A stretch of DNA of 64,000 bases from Amia ocellicauda (GCF_036373705.1 NC_089864.1:14480001-14544000); one strand, 5' to 3'; shown: positions 25,725 through 37,882, counted from the first letter of the stretch. Program-made: numbers and translations. Notes: a model not told the origin generated them from the sequence alone.

Positions 25725-26912
25725 TTAAATAATATGATCAGAGCTTTTCACCTCTAAGAGGAAACATTATGTGACAAAAAAAAGTCTAGATTGTCGTTGT
25801 AATTGTAATATTGTGTGCCACTCGCTGTATAACATGCAGGTGGATGTGTGGTGTTGTTTTGCCCATGCACGGACAAAGAGCTATGGAAAGAGGATTTCAT
25901 TTATATCTGTAAAGGAAAATTCTCATGTGCTCTGGGAACTGAAGACACACAAAGAGACTGATGTGCTGCTGGCGCTGTGTGACAAAGCCTGGAGTATTTC
26001 CCACCTTGATTTCTAACACAGGTGAACACTTTAGAGAGTACATTTGTGCAGTAAAATGCCAGCAAATGCCAAATGAATAGATTCCCCCATTGGACTTTCT
26101 TTTAGTGCCCTTAGTCATTTATGATAAGAATAAATAGTTTTACTTTTTACTTTGGTAATACTTCAAGGTGACACCATATGTTTCGATAATACATGTATAT
26201 CCTAGTACAACACAGCACAACACACAACCCTTCTGATCTCATTGCATTATATATCAATGTGAACATAATGTGTTCATGCTTCAATTGGGACCTTTCAGAG
26301 TTATTGTGTTGTGTCAGAACATATTGAGACAACACTGGACTGGCAATGAAAGAAACTGAAACTGAAATTACTTTTTTGCCTTGTTTTAAAAAGAAATTCA
26401 AGTATTTTCATAAATAAATGAAATAAATCTGGTCTTGGAAGGACATCCAAATACCAACACTGTGCTCGATGAGCCAATTCAATTTCTCTGGTACCTTTCT
26501 GTCTTCAGGCTATGAACCATCTGCTCTGAAGCTCATCGTGATTTTGCCTTTACTGAACACACACTGATCGATTTCATTTTTAGCCAGTGTCAGATGTGCC
26601 AGTCAGTCCTGCAGCAATCACCACTCCTGAAATAAACTCGCTGGCATCTTGACACCACAGTCCTCTTTTATGTATGTTTAAAAAGGGAGATGAGATTAGG
26701 GAGAGGAAAAATCTGAAAAAAAACTCAATATACCATCTCCCAATACAACAGGCAGTTGATTTGGGCTCTGAAGTATATTTCTGGTTCACAAACACACAAA
26801 CCCTCACCTGCACTACAGCAGAAACGGGTAACTATATAATGATGAAAGGGTAGACTAAATTAAAAAGGTTGGAGGCGCATTTTAAATACCAAACATTGCT
26901 TTTGAAAGCTCT

Positions 26913-26964
<52 letters not shown>

Positions 26965-27404
26965 ATATGCAGCTATATGCACCCACTGCCTGCACATCTC
27001 GCCCTTTAACTTCATTTCAGTCTCTGGAGAAGCGCTCTTGTACGGACTTGTCATTCTTTATTCCCATGGGATGAAGCCTTACCTATTCTCAGTTCTGTTG
27101 AGTGTTGCTCTCTCCAGGGCTCAGCACATCACTCTTCGAATGGCCTTTGTTAAGTCTCCACCACTTGTCCAGACTGGCCCCAGCACGGCCAAAACCCCAT
27201 GGCTGTTCACTCTCTAAAGCTCAGTCAGCTTTATATGTACTTTATAAGTACTTTTTCAGCAGTTAAACATTCAGGCAGGTTTCAATACAACACCTACATT
27301 TTTTCTTTCTTCATGAGGTGATAAAGGTTTTGACAATAAAGGGCACCAATTCTACCATTAATTGATGTATGAATATCATGTGATTAACACATGAACACCA
27401 TATG
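25725..27404. other. Intergenic, no gene seen
   Basis: Short ORFs only; one (AT)n tract at 26916-26961. Nothing else I can support. Confidence 0.5.
26916..26961. repeat. (AT)n microsatellite
   Basis: Uninterrupted AT dinucleotides read directly. Confidence 0.95.
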
Positions 27405-27535
27405 CACTTACAGACTAGGTTTGGGGTCTCATACATGCGAGCAACATTAGAACTCGGGGGAAGTTCATGAGGCATTCGTATGTTATTCCTGTGATATTCA
27501 AATAATATTTCATTAAGGTGCCCATTAAGTGTTAT
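27405..27535. repeat. Ancient repeat or conserved element, copy 1
   Basis: Aligns by eye, in the same orientation, with 63581-63705. Shared blocks include TTACA-ACT...TTG-GGT...ACATGC, then AG-A/G-CTCGG...GAAGT-CATGAG, then TATTCCTGTG with TATTCA. Two diverged copies 36 kb apart suggest an old dispersed element. Confidence 0.45.
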
Positions 27536-28318
27536 GAGTTTTGGGTCACAATGTTTCAGAGACACAGGCCGAGCGCATGAAGTAAAATATTAAGAGTCCA
27601 GATTTGTCAGTATGCTATAAACAATGTAAAGTGTGTGTCCCATTATTGTGTGTTTTTTCCCAGGTTCAGTTTGATATTCCCTGTGGGAGGTGGACAGACT
27701 CAGCAGGAGGTACTAACCTGTCGCACACTAGCTGGTTATTATTGCAGACAGAGACGTTCACAGTCAGCTGAACACGGCCACGGTCTCAGCTGCATTTCCA
27801 AGTTAAAACAATCTTTTAAATCTTTTAAAAGTGCTGTTTCACTCACGCTTCATTGTTTCCACGTTGAAAATGCACAACAGGAAGCTCTGTGGATTAAGGC
27901 CGATTCACCACATGTGAGGTAAGTTATGTTACTTAACAGATGTTGAATTTATATAGAAATAACCTGAGCCAGTCGTTTCCCATCCCCAGGCTCTATTCCA
28001 GTGTGTCATTAGTCTGGAAGTGTAAGTGTTTTGAGTAGATTTATGCTTTTAATACTACAAATATGCTCATTTGTTTGTTATGGTTACTGTGTTTTTTCTT
28101 CTTTTTTGGCTCTTTAACATCTGATTCATGGCAATACACTTAAATTACACATCATACCGTTTCATCATCTTTTAGGTCATAATCATACAATTAATCTGGT
28201 AAAGTAAAAATGTATGTTACTAAACTAAACAACAACTAAAATCTCTTATCATTAAAACAGAACACACTCATAAAACAATAAGACTTGATTGTTCATAAAT
28301 CAAATTATTCAAAACTTG

Positions 28319-28355
<37 letters not shown>

Positions 28356-30254
28356 TCTACAAGTTATTCTTAGTAATGTACAATATTTGGTAGCAATTGC
28401 TTGTAATGTAAAATGTAATTTGAATTAAGCGCTGATCAGAAATACAGGAAATCCAGTTACTTGGTTTATGCAATCCTGATAGAACAAGGATAATTATTGT
28501 ACATAATAAAAGTTATTAATAGTACTTTGTAGTAATATGCAAGTAAATGTTTTAATTGTTATTCGTAAAATAAAACTACAAAGTAATTTGTGAGTAAAAA
28601 GTGAGTGCACTGATTTCCCCTGTTATGTTTTGTGTATTATTCTGTCTTGCCCACTGCAATATATTACATAATTAAAATGAGAATCATGGCCCCAAAATAT
28701 TGAAAATATTAAGGACGATTTATATACCATTATTTGGAACTGACCAGTAATTGTGTAAAGCTTATATCAATGATAAATCTTTTCTATATGTCATGTAAGG
28801 TAAAATGTACATGTTAGAACACTGGAAAGAAACAATTAAAGGTCGTATTTTATGAGTTATGCCAAGTGATAGACTAGAATTTTAATCAGTATTGTTAATC
28901 TTCAAGAACATGATGTATTAAACTAAGACATTCTTTTGCTACAGAATGTTTTATTTTTCATGCAAGTCTCGACTGCAGGAGCACAGAATGTTCAAATTAA
29001 TAAATAACTTAGAGAAATACCTGCACATGTATTGGCCAAGATGTGGTAATTTATTAATTGCTTCACAAATCTCTCACTGTTTATACATTAACCAATACGT
29101 CTCGACAGTAAGGAGCTGGCAGTTTCAGGGGAGAGAGCAATCACTCTGAATGAGTATTGCAGAGTAGCCAACAAAAGCTGCTGGTTGGCAGCAAAGCCCT
29201 TTTCCTGCATCTTATTCTGAAATTGACACTGAGCAAGATGGAAGCTGAAATCTCTTCGAGGAGGTTTGTTCAGCTCCACTAGAGAAAATGAGGAGCTGCT
29301 GTACCCAATGTCCCTGCAGGATTGACACCCATTTCAACACACACAGTGTCATATTCAGTTAGGAAGTGGGACCCCACCTCAAAAAGTCTTGATTAGCAAA
29401 TGGATTTCAATCCCAGTCCTTTTAAAAGCAGTCCTTGGGGACCCAGAGCCAGATTTTAAAGCAGAGGTTTATGTTTATTTATTTACTTGGAAAGAGTGTG
29501 TCTGTGTGGGTTGTTGTATTCATTTATTGACTTACCTAAAATTGTAACAGACTAATACAAAACACAAATAGACATATACACTGAGTATTAGTTCTTGTCC
29601 TAGCCATAACACCAAAAACTCATAGCAAACAAAAGTAAATATTTTCGGTGTATTTGTGTATACTTGTTTCCCAGTGGCACTATTGTTTTCAGATTTTAAT
29701 GTTTCATATTCTTCCCTGCTCATTTTTGTTAAACCCACAATCGTAAGAAAATGTCTCATTCATAATTAACATTACTTTCACTGAAGCCAGGCTGATGAGT
29801 AACTGATTAATAATGAATCTCTATTAGTGTACAGCCATTTGATTTGGCTACATTCTTTGTACACTCTGATTTTAGGAGCTGTTGAAAGCAGACAACTTGC
29901 TTTCTAGTCAACATTGAGTAAAGAAACAGCTATGTCACGAAACACAGACTGGTGGGTGTACACTACAAACCCCTGGGGGGAAACTTAGCTACAAGACTAA
30001 CTGCATTTCCTAATGTCAGACATGTCACTTATGTGTCTACAGAATGGTGGAGTGGTACCAGAAATGATAAAAATGTGTAATTTGAGAAATAATGATTCAT
30101 ATTTACATCCTGCAAACTATCAACAAAGAGACCACAAGAAAAAGCATGATACTAGTTACCATATTGTCATGGGTCTGCCACATTTGTTCACAGTTCCTGG
30201 AAATGAAAGGGCTTCATCTTAAAGCATTCTTTTAAATGTATTTAATCTCTGCAG
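27536..30254. other. Intergenic or 5' intron of the unrecognised gene
   Basis: No exon could be assigned with a phase that fits the exon at 30255. Contains an AT microsatellite at 28322-28351. Any upstream non-coding or coding exon of the 30-33.6 kb gene may be here. Confidence 0.4.
28322..28351. repeat. (AT)n microsatellite
   Basis: About 15 AT units read directly. Confidence 0.93.
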
Positions 30255-30420
30255 GAGGAACCCCTTATGTCTTGTGGAACAATCTTCTGAGCTTCAGCAG
30301 GAGAAGCCAACCAATCCCATGGAGACATATGTTAAGAAGAAGAGAGTGAAATCCCCCCCCAGAGACACCTCCCCCGTGCCCTCTCACTACTCAGAGCCGG
30401 TCGTCCTCAGACCCTACAAG
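30255..30420 (+). CDS. Unrecognised gene, exon A
   Basis: Acceptor ctctgcag, donor AAG|gtgaag. Encodes (R)NPLCLVEQSSELQQEK then METYVKKKRVKSPPRD to VVLRPYK. Ends in phase 0. The first base completes a codon from an upstream exon if the upstream part is coding. Confidence 0.6.
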
Positions 30421-31197
30421 GTGAAGCTCGCAGAGAGTCGCCAAAGACTCGATCCAATGAAAAGATTCAATACTATTCACAAACGAGGCGTTTATTAGAA
30501 TAAACCCCGAGCTCTGTTTTGCTCTTTGATATTTAGGGGACCACCCAGGCCGTGGGTCATCTGCGAGGGGCCGCTGGAGACGATGACGACGTGCTGAGTC
30601 TGAAGAGCGTGCAGAGTGTCAGGAGCACAGTGGGGTTCGCTCCAGTCAAGAGATACAGGGGTTTCTCCAGGAGGCTAGCTCCTAAATACAGGCTGCCCCC
30701 AGTCTGTGTGGAAGGAGACCCCCGCAGGTATTGGATTCAATATGATAGGGGGTCAGTCTGCCTTGGGCTCGGCTTGGCCTTCCCACAGCCTGTAGCAGTC
30801 ATGAACTTCATCATGGGCTTCTCAATGATGATGGAAACTGTTCAAGTGTGACCTTCATATACAAGAGCGATGTCTGATATCATCCACATTGCATCCTTAA
30901 TATCATGCTCTGATGCCTAAAGAAAGAAAACCCTGTTACCCTTTCAGTTATGAATAATAATAATAGATAGCATATTTATCAGACATCAGTTATGAATGTC
31001 ACTGAGAGAGACTTTTTTAAACAGTTTTCTTTTCAAAATCCTTTGTAAAGTCTTTGACATTGTTTTTTAGAAGCGGTTTAATGGTTAGAGGTGCAAGTTG
31101 TCCCAGATACGGCACACTCCCACCCATTGATACACCAACAGGAGCTCAGAGCCAGGGACAGGAGCCTACTCCCTCTAGAGGCGACTGCAGGTAATGC

Positions 31198-31241
<44 letters not shown>

Positions 31242-31409
31242 CAGTGCAGTAGTCTCTTTTCACCTTTGTGAAACAGAAACACCTCTGTGTAACCAGGAAG
31301 TTGCTTACAGTATTGTCTTTCAGTAATGATTATCTGCAGTTATACACTTTAAAAAGGTATGTAGCTCAGCAGAATGTTAAAATGTACTTTTTTATATATA
31401 CAGCAGTGC

Positions 31410-31471
<62 letters not shown>

Positions 31472-33586
31472 TATGTACTTCTTTATTAGCAGACACCCTT
31501 ATCCAGGGGACTGAATAAATCTCACTGCTTAAAATGTTTATTTCTGCTTCATTACATTCTTACTTGTTTTACTTGTTCTTAAAATAGCTGTTTATTAAAA
31601 ATGAATATTTGCCTTGTGGATCTATATAGAAATTTGCATTATTTCAGTCCGTTATGAAGCTTTTAAAGTAGTCAATAGAACCTGAGGTTTGATAAACGGA
31701 TTCATTTATCACTGCTAAAGGCGTGTTCATTATTTTCTATACAAAAACAAGTCAATATCTGCCCTCAGTGTATTGTCTAATTTTCAGCCTATTAATGATT
31801 TAAAAAGCCTATCAGTTTCTCTTTGAGATGGTGGAAAATGTTTCCAGCAGCTGCAAATTATCTGGCTTTATGTGAATGTTTAAAAGGGGTGGGACTTTCT
31901 GTCACTGAAACCATGTGTAATGCAAATTGTGCAGCAATAATATCCAGGGAGAAATAATGTAATTGGAAATGCCTTCTAGAAATGATGCTTGTTCTTAGAA
32001 AGGCTGAAAAAAACAGCTGAATTAAAAGCTGTATATTGATGTAAAAGTCAGGGTTAATTTGATGTCAGATGAATGGCAGACTCATAATTAAAGGGCCTAG
32101 CTGCATGTGATTAAAATGTTAATAGGGGCTGTTGACTGAAACACTTTCTTTTTTTCATCCCCCCTTCTTTCTGAATGTAAACAGATATTCTAATATCGCC
32201 TGCGATGTTGTCAATCAAAGCAACGTCCTCTGTCTCATGGGCTTTCTGAGTGTATCTGATCTAGAAGATGTGGAGATGTCAATAACACCTGTGGGTCATT
32301 CACATGCTCGAAGCACACAGCTTTCAGTCAAAACCATACGTATGGATAATGTATTCCTGAAATGTGTTATCTTAAATACGAGTGACAAACGTTATCTCCA
32401 AGTGTGTGACAGAAATACGGTGATTGTGGCTTCCTCATACATATGTCAGCCATCGAGGAACGCATTAGTATGCAAATGAATACTGTAATACTTCCTTTTG
32501 ATTTTTCAGAGAAAGATGTTTTCTGAATTTTACTTTTGATAATTTCACAGGCCTGATGTAGGTGGATTCTGTCAGCTTCAAAGGGAACGTACTGAAAAAG
32601 CAGAGGAGCAGATAAGTGACGTGCCAGGCAGCAGGAATGACAGAGCAGGGGCCCTGGACTTAACTCCCTCGACTAGAATCACCTTTCAAAGCCCAGCGGT
32701 ACAAGGGCTGTTCCCTGTCACTTCAGACAGCAGCGCCGCAGATTGGAAGGTAGATAAAGTGAAAATCCCTCCACACACAAAGTCTGTCTCATCCAGCACG
32801 ACTACGTCCAGTTTCAGCTCCTACATTAGCAGAGCCTCCAATAAATCGGGGCGAAGTTCAACAGGCCGCTCCTGCGTGAAGCAATCCGGAGAAAATAACC
32901 CCGCTCACCCGGATCACATGGCAAAGCCGAGGGACGACCGCGGAAACGGGCCGGAGAAAAGTGAAATCCTGATGATAGAGCTGGGAATTACTTTTCCAAA
33001 AATAGAAAGCAATTTAAGAAGCCGCAATCAGAAACACCCTCTGAAGTCGGCGCTGAAGAAATCGTTTGACTGGAAGGCTTACTCACAGAAGATAAGGCTC
33101 AGTGAGACCCGGGGAAAGGATGGCGGCGGGGCTGAGATGCTATCGCCAGACAATTTCCACTCTCTGCACACTGCCCCGCCGTGTCCGTGCTCGAAGGCCG
33201 TCTGCACCGGCTGCTTTGGACCACAGAGGCTCGCTTCTCTCTTAGAAGAGAGCTGTGATCCATCACCGAATAACAGCCTGCTGGAACCTTTCTCAGGGTT
33301 TCGGGAGTATTTGCAGCGGCAGCTTATGCGTTCCCCTGGGCCGTACAGAGCTGGCCAGACCCCGGCAGTGAGACCGGGTGGTCCTGGTACTGGGGTGGCA
33401 TCCATGCTTAACTATCCTAGCCCGACTGAGAAGGCCCTCCTTCTGTTGCTGCCCCCTCCTCTGCCGGGCTCCCACGGTCCCCTGCCACAACGCACCGTGG
33501 AGCTGTCCAGTTCTCACGGAGGAGTGCTGCCCAAAATCACCATGACCTGCCCCACACCCTCACCCAAACCCCCCATGCCAAGATAG
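30319..33586 (+). CDS. Unrecognised 3-exon gene, about 442 aa, Ser- and Pro-rich
   Basis: I do not recognise this protein. Three exons (30255-30420, 30537-30727, 32551-33586) have GT-AG sites and join in one frame through two different phases (0, then 2). The first is open from its acceptor; if upstream exons are non-coding, the first ATG is at 30319, giving 442 residues (METYVKKKRVKSPPRD...). The protein is basic and low in globular character. Visible features are an acidic patch GDDDDVLSLKSVQSVRS, a basic Arg/Tyr-rich stretch (VKRYRGFSRRLAPKYRLPP), a Ser/Thr tract (SVSSSTTTSSFSSYISR), a basic segment HPLKSALKKSFDWKAYSQK, a Cys cluster CPCSKAVCTGC that could bind metal, and a Pro-rich C-terminus. 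There is no signal peptide or membrane segment. A poly(A) signal lies 166 nt after the stop. It could be a clade-specific or fast-evolving gene. Upstream coding exons are possible. Confidence 0.65.
30537..30727 (+). CDS. Unrecognised gene, exon B
   Basis: Acceptor gatatttag, donor CAG|gtattg. Starts GTTQAVGHLRGAAGDDDD, ends VCVEGDPR. The intron separating it from exon A is only 116 bp. Confidence 0.62.
31198..31241. repeat. (TA)n(TG)n microsatellite
   Basis: TA repeats passing directly into TG repeats, read directly. Confidence 0.95.
31410..31520 (-). repeat. Truncated L2-tailed retroposon tail with (TTA)n
   Basis: About 20 TTA/ATT units (31410-31471), then agcagacacccttatccagg, the terminal motif seen at 6351 and on the other strand near 52930. 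Only the 3' tail is present. Confidence 0.75.
32551..33586 (+). CDS. Unrecognised gene, exon C (terminal)
   Basis: Acceptor atttcacag; the first G completes the split Arg codon from exon B, and the frame then stays open for 345 codons to TAG at 33584-33586. It carries the Ser/Thr tract, the Cys cluster and the Pro-rich tail. Confidence 0.68.
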
Positions 33587-33751
33587 ATCAGGCATTTGCC
33601 CTCATTTTGGAAGATGAAGGCCCGCTCTGACTGAAATCATAAACAAATAATCCAACATAGAGTCACATACTTCAGTGAAAGCCACAATCAAGCAGAGGCT
33701 AAAATGCCTTGGTCAACTTAAAACCAAAAGATATATCAAAGAAACAATCCA

Positions 33752-33757
33752 AATAAA
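33752..33757 (+). terminator. Poly(A) signal of the unrecognised gene
   Basis: AATAAA 166 nt after the stop codon at 33586, in the expected range for a short 3'UTR. Confidence 0.55.
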
Positions 33758-35723
33758 AATGCTGTTCCAGCTCTCTGGGGCAGATTGTGGACTTGTCCCT
33801 CTGACAGGAAATTATGCACTAAGCACAATTGTGTTTCAGGCTTGGCTACTGTACAACTCTCAGTTTGTTTTCATTCAAGCAGTGGCTTTTCTTCTTTTGA
33901 AATATAGCAGGGTTAAGAAAAGAAAGAAAAGAAGAAAAGAACGGCAGCATGGGCAAGCTTTTTGAAGTGGGGCTGAAAGTCAGACAGAACAAATGGAAAT
34001 ACTCAACAACACAATGTTCTCAATATATACCCTCAACAACAGCCTGGTAATGAGCACAATTACGGCACTTTATTGAAGCACTAGGTAAGCTAAGGTGAGA
34101 GTATCCCCAGCCATGTTTATTAGCATAGTAAAGATCACTTCACCGCGTGTGCGCAGCCAGGGGAGGGGGCTGAGTGCTATCAGTGCAGTAAGTACCTCAT
34201 TGAACAGCTCACCCAGTCATCCACAAATGAAGTGTGCGTTTTGAAGGATGGCGGAGGCATGGGGGTTATACTCGAACAGAAAAATTACATTAAAAAAAAG
34301 CTCACCGGGCTAGTTTAAGTGTTGACTTGTATTAACCAGCCTCTCAAGCATTCCCCCCTGGAGGTCTGTGCTCGGGAAACAGCCCTGTTAATAAGTGCAA
34401 TAATAATACTGTGTTTTGCTTGGCTAGGAATCTCTGTGTTTAGCCTTGATGTGAAGGGATGAGGGTTTTTGTCCGTCGAGTGCAGCCTGTTCTCGCCTCG
34501 GTGTTTGGGGAGAGGTACGCTGCAGGACATTGACAGCACGGCACTGTGGGTAGGGCTTGGACACGGTGCAATCCCAGCATACACGGCAGGCATGGACCTG
34601 CGAGACTGCAGCGCTGCACTAACCTTGGTCACGCTTGTCCCGGCTTCAAACCACTGCTCAGATTATATTGCACATGACAGCAGCTTTAAAGCAACCTGAA
34701 CGCGGAGAATAATATCCTCTGAGTGTGTGGTGTCATATTTGTTGTTCGCTCAGCATAGGCAGTGCAGAGCCTGGTCACATTTCATTTATACACACTTATT
34801 TTACTAACATTGTATTCATTTAGTTTGGTACAATGTCATTATCTTTTACTTTAACATGCTCCTTTTTTATAACAGTAGTAAATCAAGACAGTTACATATT
34901 TTTTTTACTAAATGATTGCCTACCTTTACTTACAGAATAAATTATAACAATAAATTAGTATTAGTATAATAAATAACAGTTTGTAGGTTTTATTGTATTG
35001 TATTTTGGACGACTCCATCATTTTGGAGTATAATCTGATTTTGTCTCAATTAAATGATTTATGTTAATACGAGTTTTCCAGTTTACAGGAAAAATATGTA
35101 TCTTTCTTGAATGCAGAGGTAAAGAATGAATACTTATTTCATTTATTTGGCTGAATGCAGTCGTATAGGATGACATTTTATTATGTTTCTTCCAAAATGC
35201 TAACTTTATATGATTTCAGACGAAGGTTGAAACCAGCCTGATTTTCGATTTGTTGTGAAATGTTTTTAAATATCCCCCCAAAAGTTTTTTTTTAAAAAAG
35301 CAACTGTGCTCATTGTAGAGATTTTGAAGAGTACTAGACAGACAAAGTGTGAATCTCCATACGAGTTCAGCTCATGAGAGTATACCGCACTTCCAAAGAG
35401 CAGCTATGTTGTGTGTTGTGCCTTTAACCTGATGGCAATTACAAAATTAAAACACAGAAAATAAGAAGTGTATTGCTGTATTTTGTTGGTCACATCCCTG
35501 AATTGGTAACATAACAGTAAAGACACATTATGTCATGGGGAACAGAAAACCTCAACACACTTGCTGTACACCAGAGAGGAAAGAAACATCCTTCCTCTGA
35601 GTGAAGAGACACTGTGTGAGTATCTGTGACATGATGCTATGTCAGAGGCATGTGCATATCATACTGTCCGTGTGGGAATGTTTCTAGTACAGTTCAGACT
35701 CGGTGTTAAAGTGTGGCCACTGT
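33758..35723. other. Intergenic, no gene seen
   Basis: Short ORFs only; no repeat family recognised with confidence. Confidence 0.5.
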
Positions 35724-35821
35724 AGTATGTACAGTCAAAGCACACTCCCAGTAGCCTGGCTAGCTCATTTGGGAGAGCATGAAACTCTTAACCTTGGGGT
35801 TGTGATTTGACTGTACATACT
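35724..35821. repeat. 16-bp perfect inverted repeat around tRNA-Lys-like sequence
   Basis: agtatgtacagtcaaa at 35724-35739 and its exact reverse complement tttgactgtacatact at 35806-35821, separated by 66 bases holding the tRNA-like sequence. Confidence 0.92.
35754..35811 (+). pseudogene. tRNA-Lys(CTT)-like relic or SINE head
   Basis: GCCTGGCTAGCTCA, then GGGAGAGCATG (D arm), then CTCTTAA (anticodon loop, CTT) follow the 5' three quarters of vertebrate tRNA-Lys. The anticodon stem has mismatches and the T arm and acceptor 3' strand are replaced, so it cannot be a working tRNA. A perfect 16-bp inverted repeat brackets it at 35724-35739 and 35806-35821. Confidence 0.7.
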
Positions 35822-36775
35822 GTTAGTACAGTACATACAATACAGGGTTCTCCAGACCTGGACCTGGAGAGTGACATTACACACATGTACGCATGGAAAC
35901 ATACACTCACACACAGAGACGGATAGCGATACAGATACACAAACTTTACAGTTTTGCTTTTGACACACATTCACTCCAAATGCCTAATTTAATAGATATG
36001 TTGATGCATCCTGCACAGCACCTTGGCTGTCCCCATATCCTGTTCCCTATTACATGCCTTGGCCCATGAAATATAAAACTTGAGATCTTGGAATGTTATT
36101 TGGAATATTTGACTGGTTAAAATTGCTTCTGTGGTGTACTTTACCATATACATTGCACCCACCTCTGACCCAGAGGCTGGCAGCAGCACAATATAGACCA
36201 GCACCAGGAAGAAGGATAGAAGGGACCCTTCTTTGCAGTGAAAACTGAATTATAGTCCTGTCAGACATCACAGCTGTAAATATGCCGTTAGGATGGATGT
36301 AGCTGGATATGATTGAGCTTTTCTCTGTTGCAATCTGAAGATGTTTGTAACAGGCCTTCATAAATAATACCATCCTATTTCAGTCCCGTGTGCATTGAAG
36401 GCACTGTAAATACCAGTTTGAACCATCAAGATCTGAAACGATTGCGCTGGCAGATCAGTGTTGGCTGCCTGCTGTTTGTTGTGCACTTAGTAAACGCACA
36501 CACAGCCTCTCTGAAGCAGGCAGGGTTTCACGCTCGGAGGAGCTTGCGCTTCATTACCGCTCGGCTGGCCTCCCGTGGCAGGTTCAGAATTCCACCCCTC
36601 TGCGTTGGGCATTCCAGACATTCCTCCCAGACCGATCCCCGCTGCGCTCTGGACATTGGACTGGTGTCAGCCACTACAACCGCCGTGTGAGAAACACAAC
36701 CCCTGTGTGCTGGTGCTACCAGGTCTCCCGCTGCCCCCTTCCCACCTTCCCACGGCCTCTTACCACAAGGAAATA
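35822..36775. other. Intergenic, no gene seen
   Basis: ORFs of 71-107 codons occur on both strands without homology or splice context that I recognise. Confidence 0.45.
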
Positions 36776-37862
36776 AGAACATAAGAAAGTTTACAAACTA
36801 GAGGAGGCCATTCGACCCATCGTGCTCGTTTGGTGTCCATTAATAACTAAGTGATCCAAGGATCCTATCCAGTCTATTTTTGCATGTTCCTACATTTTCA
36901 GCTGGGGAGTTTATTCAGATTGTGACGACTCTCTGTGTGAAGAAGTGTCTCCTGTTTTCTGTCTTGAATGCCTTGAAACCCAATTTCCATTTGTGTCCCC
37001 GGGTGCGTGTGTCCCTGCTGATCTGGAAAAGCTCCTCTGGTTTGATGTGGTCGATGCCCTTCATGATTTTGAAGACTTGAATCAAGTCCCCACGTAGTCT
37101 CCTCTGTTCCAGGGTGAAAAGGTTCAGTTCCTCAGTCTCTCAGTAGGACATTCCCTTCAGACCTGGAATAAGTCTGGTTGCTCTCCTCTGAACTGCCTCT
37201 AGAGCAGCGATATCTTTCTTGAAGTGTGGAGCCCAGAACTGCACACAGTATCCAGATGAGCTCTAACTAGTGCATTGTACAGTCTGAACATTACTGCCCT
37301 TGTTCTCAATTCTACACTTTTGACAATATACCCTAACATCCTGTTTGCCTTTTTTATTGCTTCCCCACATTGTTTTGATGGAGAAAGTGAGGAGTCCACA
37401 TAGACTCCTAGGTCTTTCTCATGTTACTTCATCTAGTTCTATTCCTCCCATAGTGTAATTATAGTGGACATTTTTATTACCTGCATGTAATAACTTGCAC
37501 TTGTCTACATTGAATTTCTGCCAGGTGTCGGACCACAACTGAATATTATCCAAGTCCCTTTGAATAGCCTGTGCTGCCGAGATTGTATCTGCTGAGCCAC
37601 CTATTTTAGTATCATCTGCAAATTTGACAAGTTTGCTAACTATCCCAGAGTCCAGATCATTAATATAGATTAGAAAAAGCACAGGCCCTAGTACTGATCC
37701 CTGTGGAACTCCACTAACAACCTCACTCCAGTTAGAAGCGACTCCTCTAATCGACACCCTCTGTTTCCTACACATCAACCAGTTCATAATCCATCTACTT
37801 ACATTACCCTGAATACCTACAGCTTGGTGTGGAACCTTATCAGAAGCTTTTCCTTTTGCTTT
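36776..37862 (-). mobile_element. 5'-truncated CR1/Rex1-like non-LTR retrotransposon
   Basis: Minus-strand reading gives reverse-transcriptase blocks in order: DKVPHQ, SGVPQGSVLGPVLFLIYIND, the catalytic FADD in KFADDTKIGG, then a C-terminal part with [12 protein letters not shown] frame break separates the 37419-37787 and 37199-37399 segments, so it is dead. The 3' end at about 36776 has a CR1-like octamer tail (ttcttatgttcttatt on the minus strand). The 5' end is truncated inside the RT domain at about 37862, at a hairpin. Confidence 0.9.
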
Positions 37863-37882
37863 CCTTAAAGCAAAAGGAAAAG
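37847..37882. repeat. Perfect 16-bp stem hairpin at the LINE truncation point
   Basis: cttttccttttgcttt (37847-37862), loop cctt, then its exact reverse complement (37867-37882). The left arm lies at the broken 5' edge of the LINE. Confidence 0.93.

Larger units (their letters stand above)
30728..32550 (+). other. Intron of the unrecognised gene; CNE-like segment
   Basis: Holds (TA)n(TG)n and (TTA)n microsatellites. From about 31790 to 32110 it is rich in TAAT cores and octamer-like ATGCAAAT-type sites (for example taatgcaaattgtgc), which could be a regulatory element; inferred from composition only. Confidence 0.4.

Noticed and set aside
27668..27713. Possible upstream exon of the 30-33.6 kb gene (between a cccag acceptor and a gtacta donor)
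   Set aside because: None of its open frames ends in the phase required by the exon at 30255.
35754..35811. A functional tRNA-Lys gene
   Set aside because: The anticodon stem is mismatched and the T arm and acceptor 3' strand are missing.
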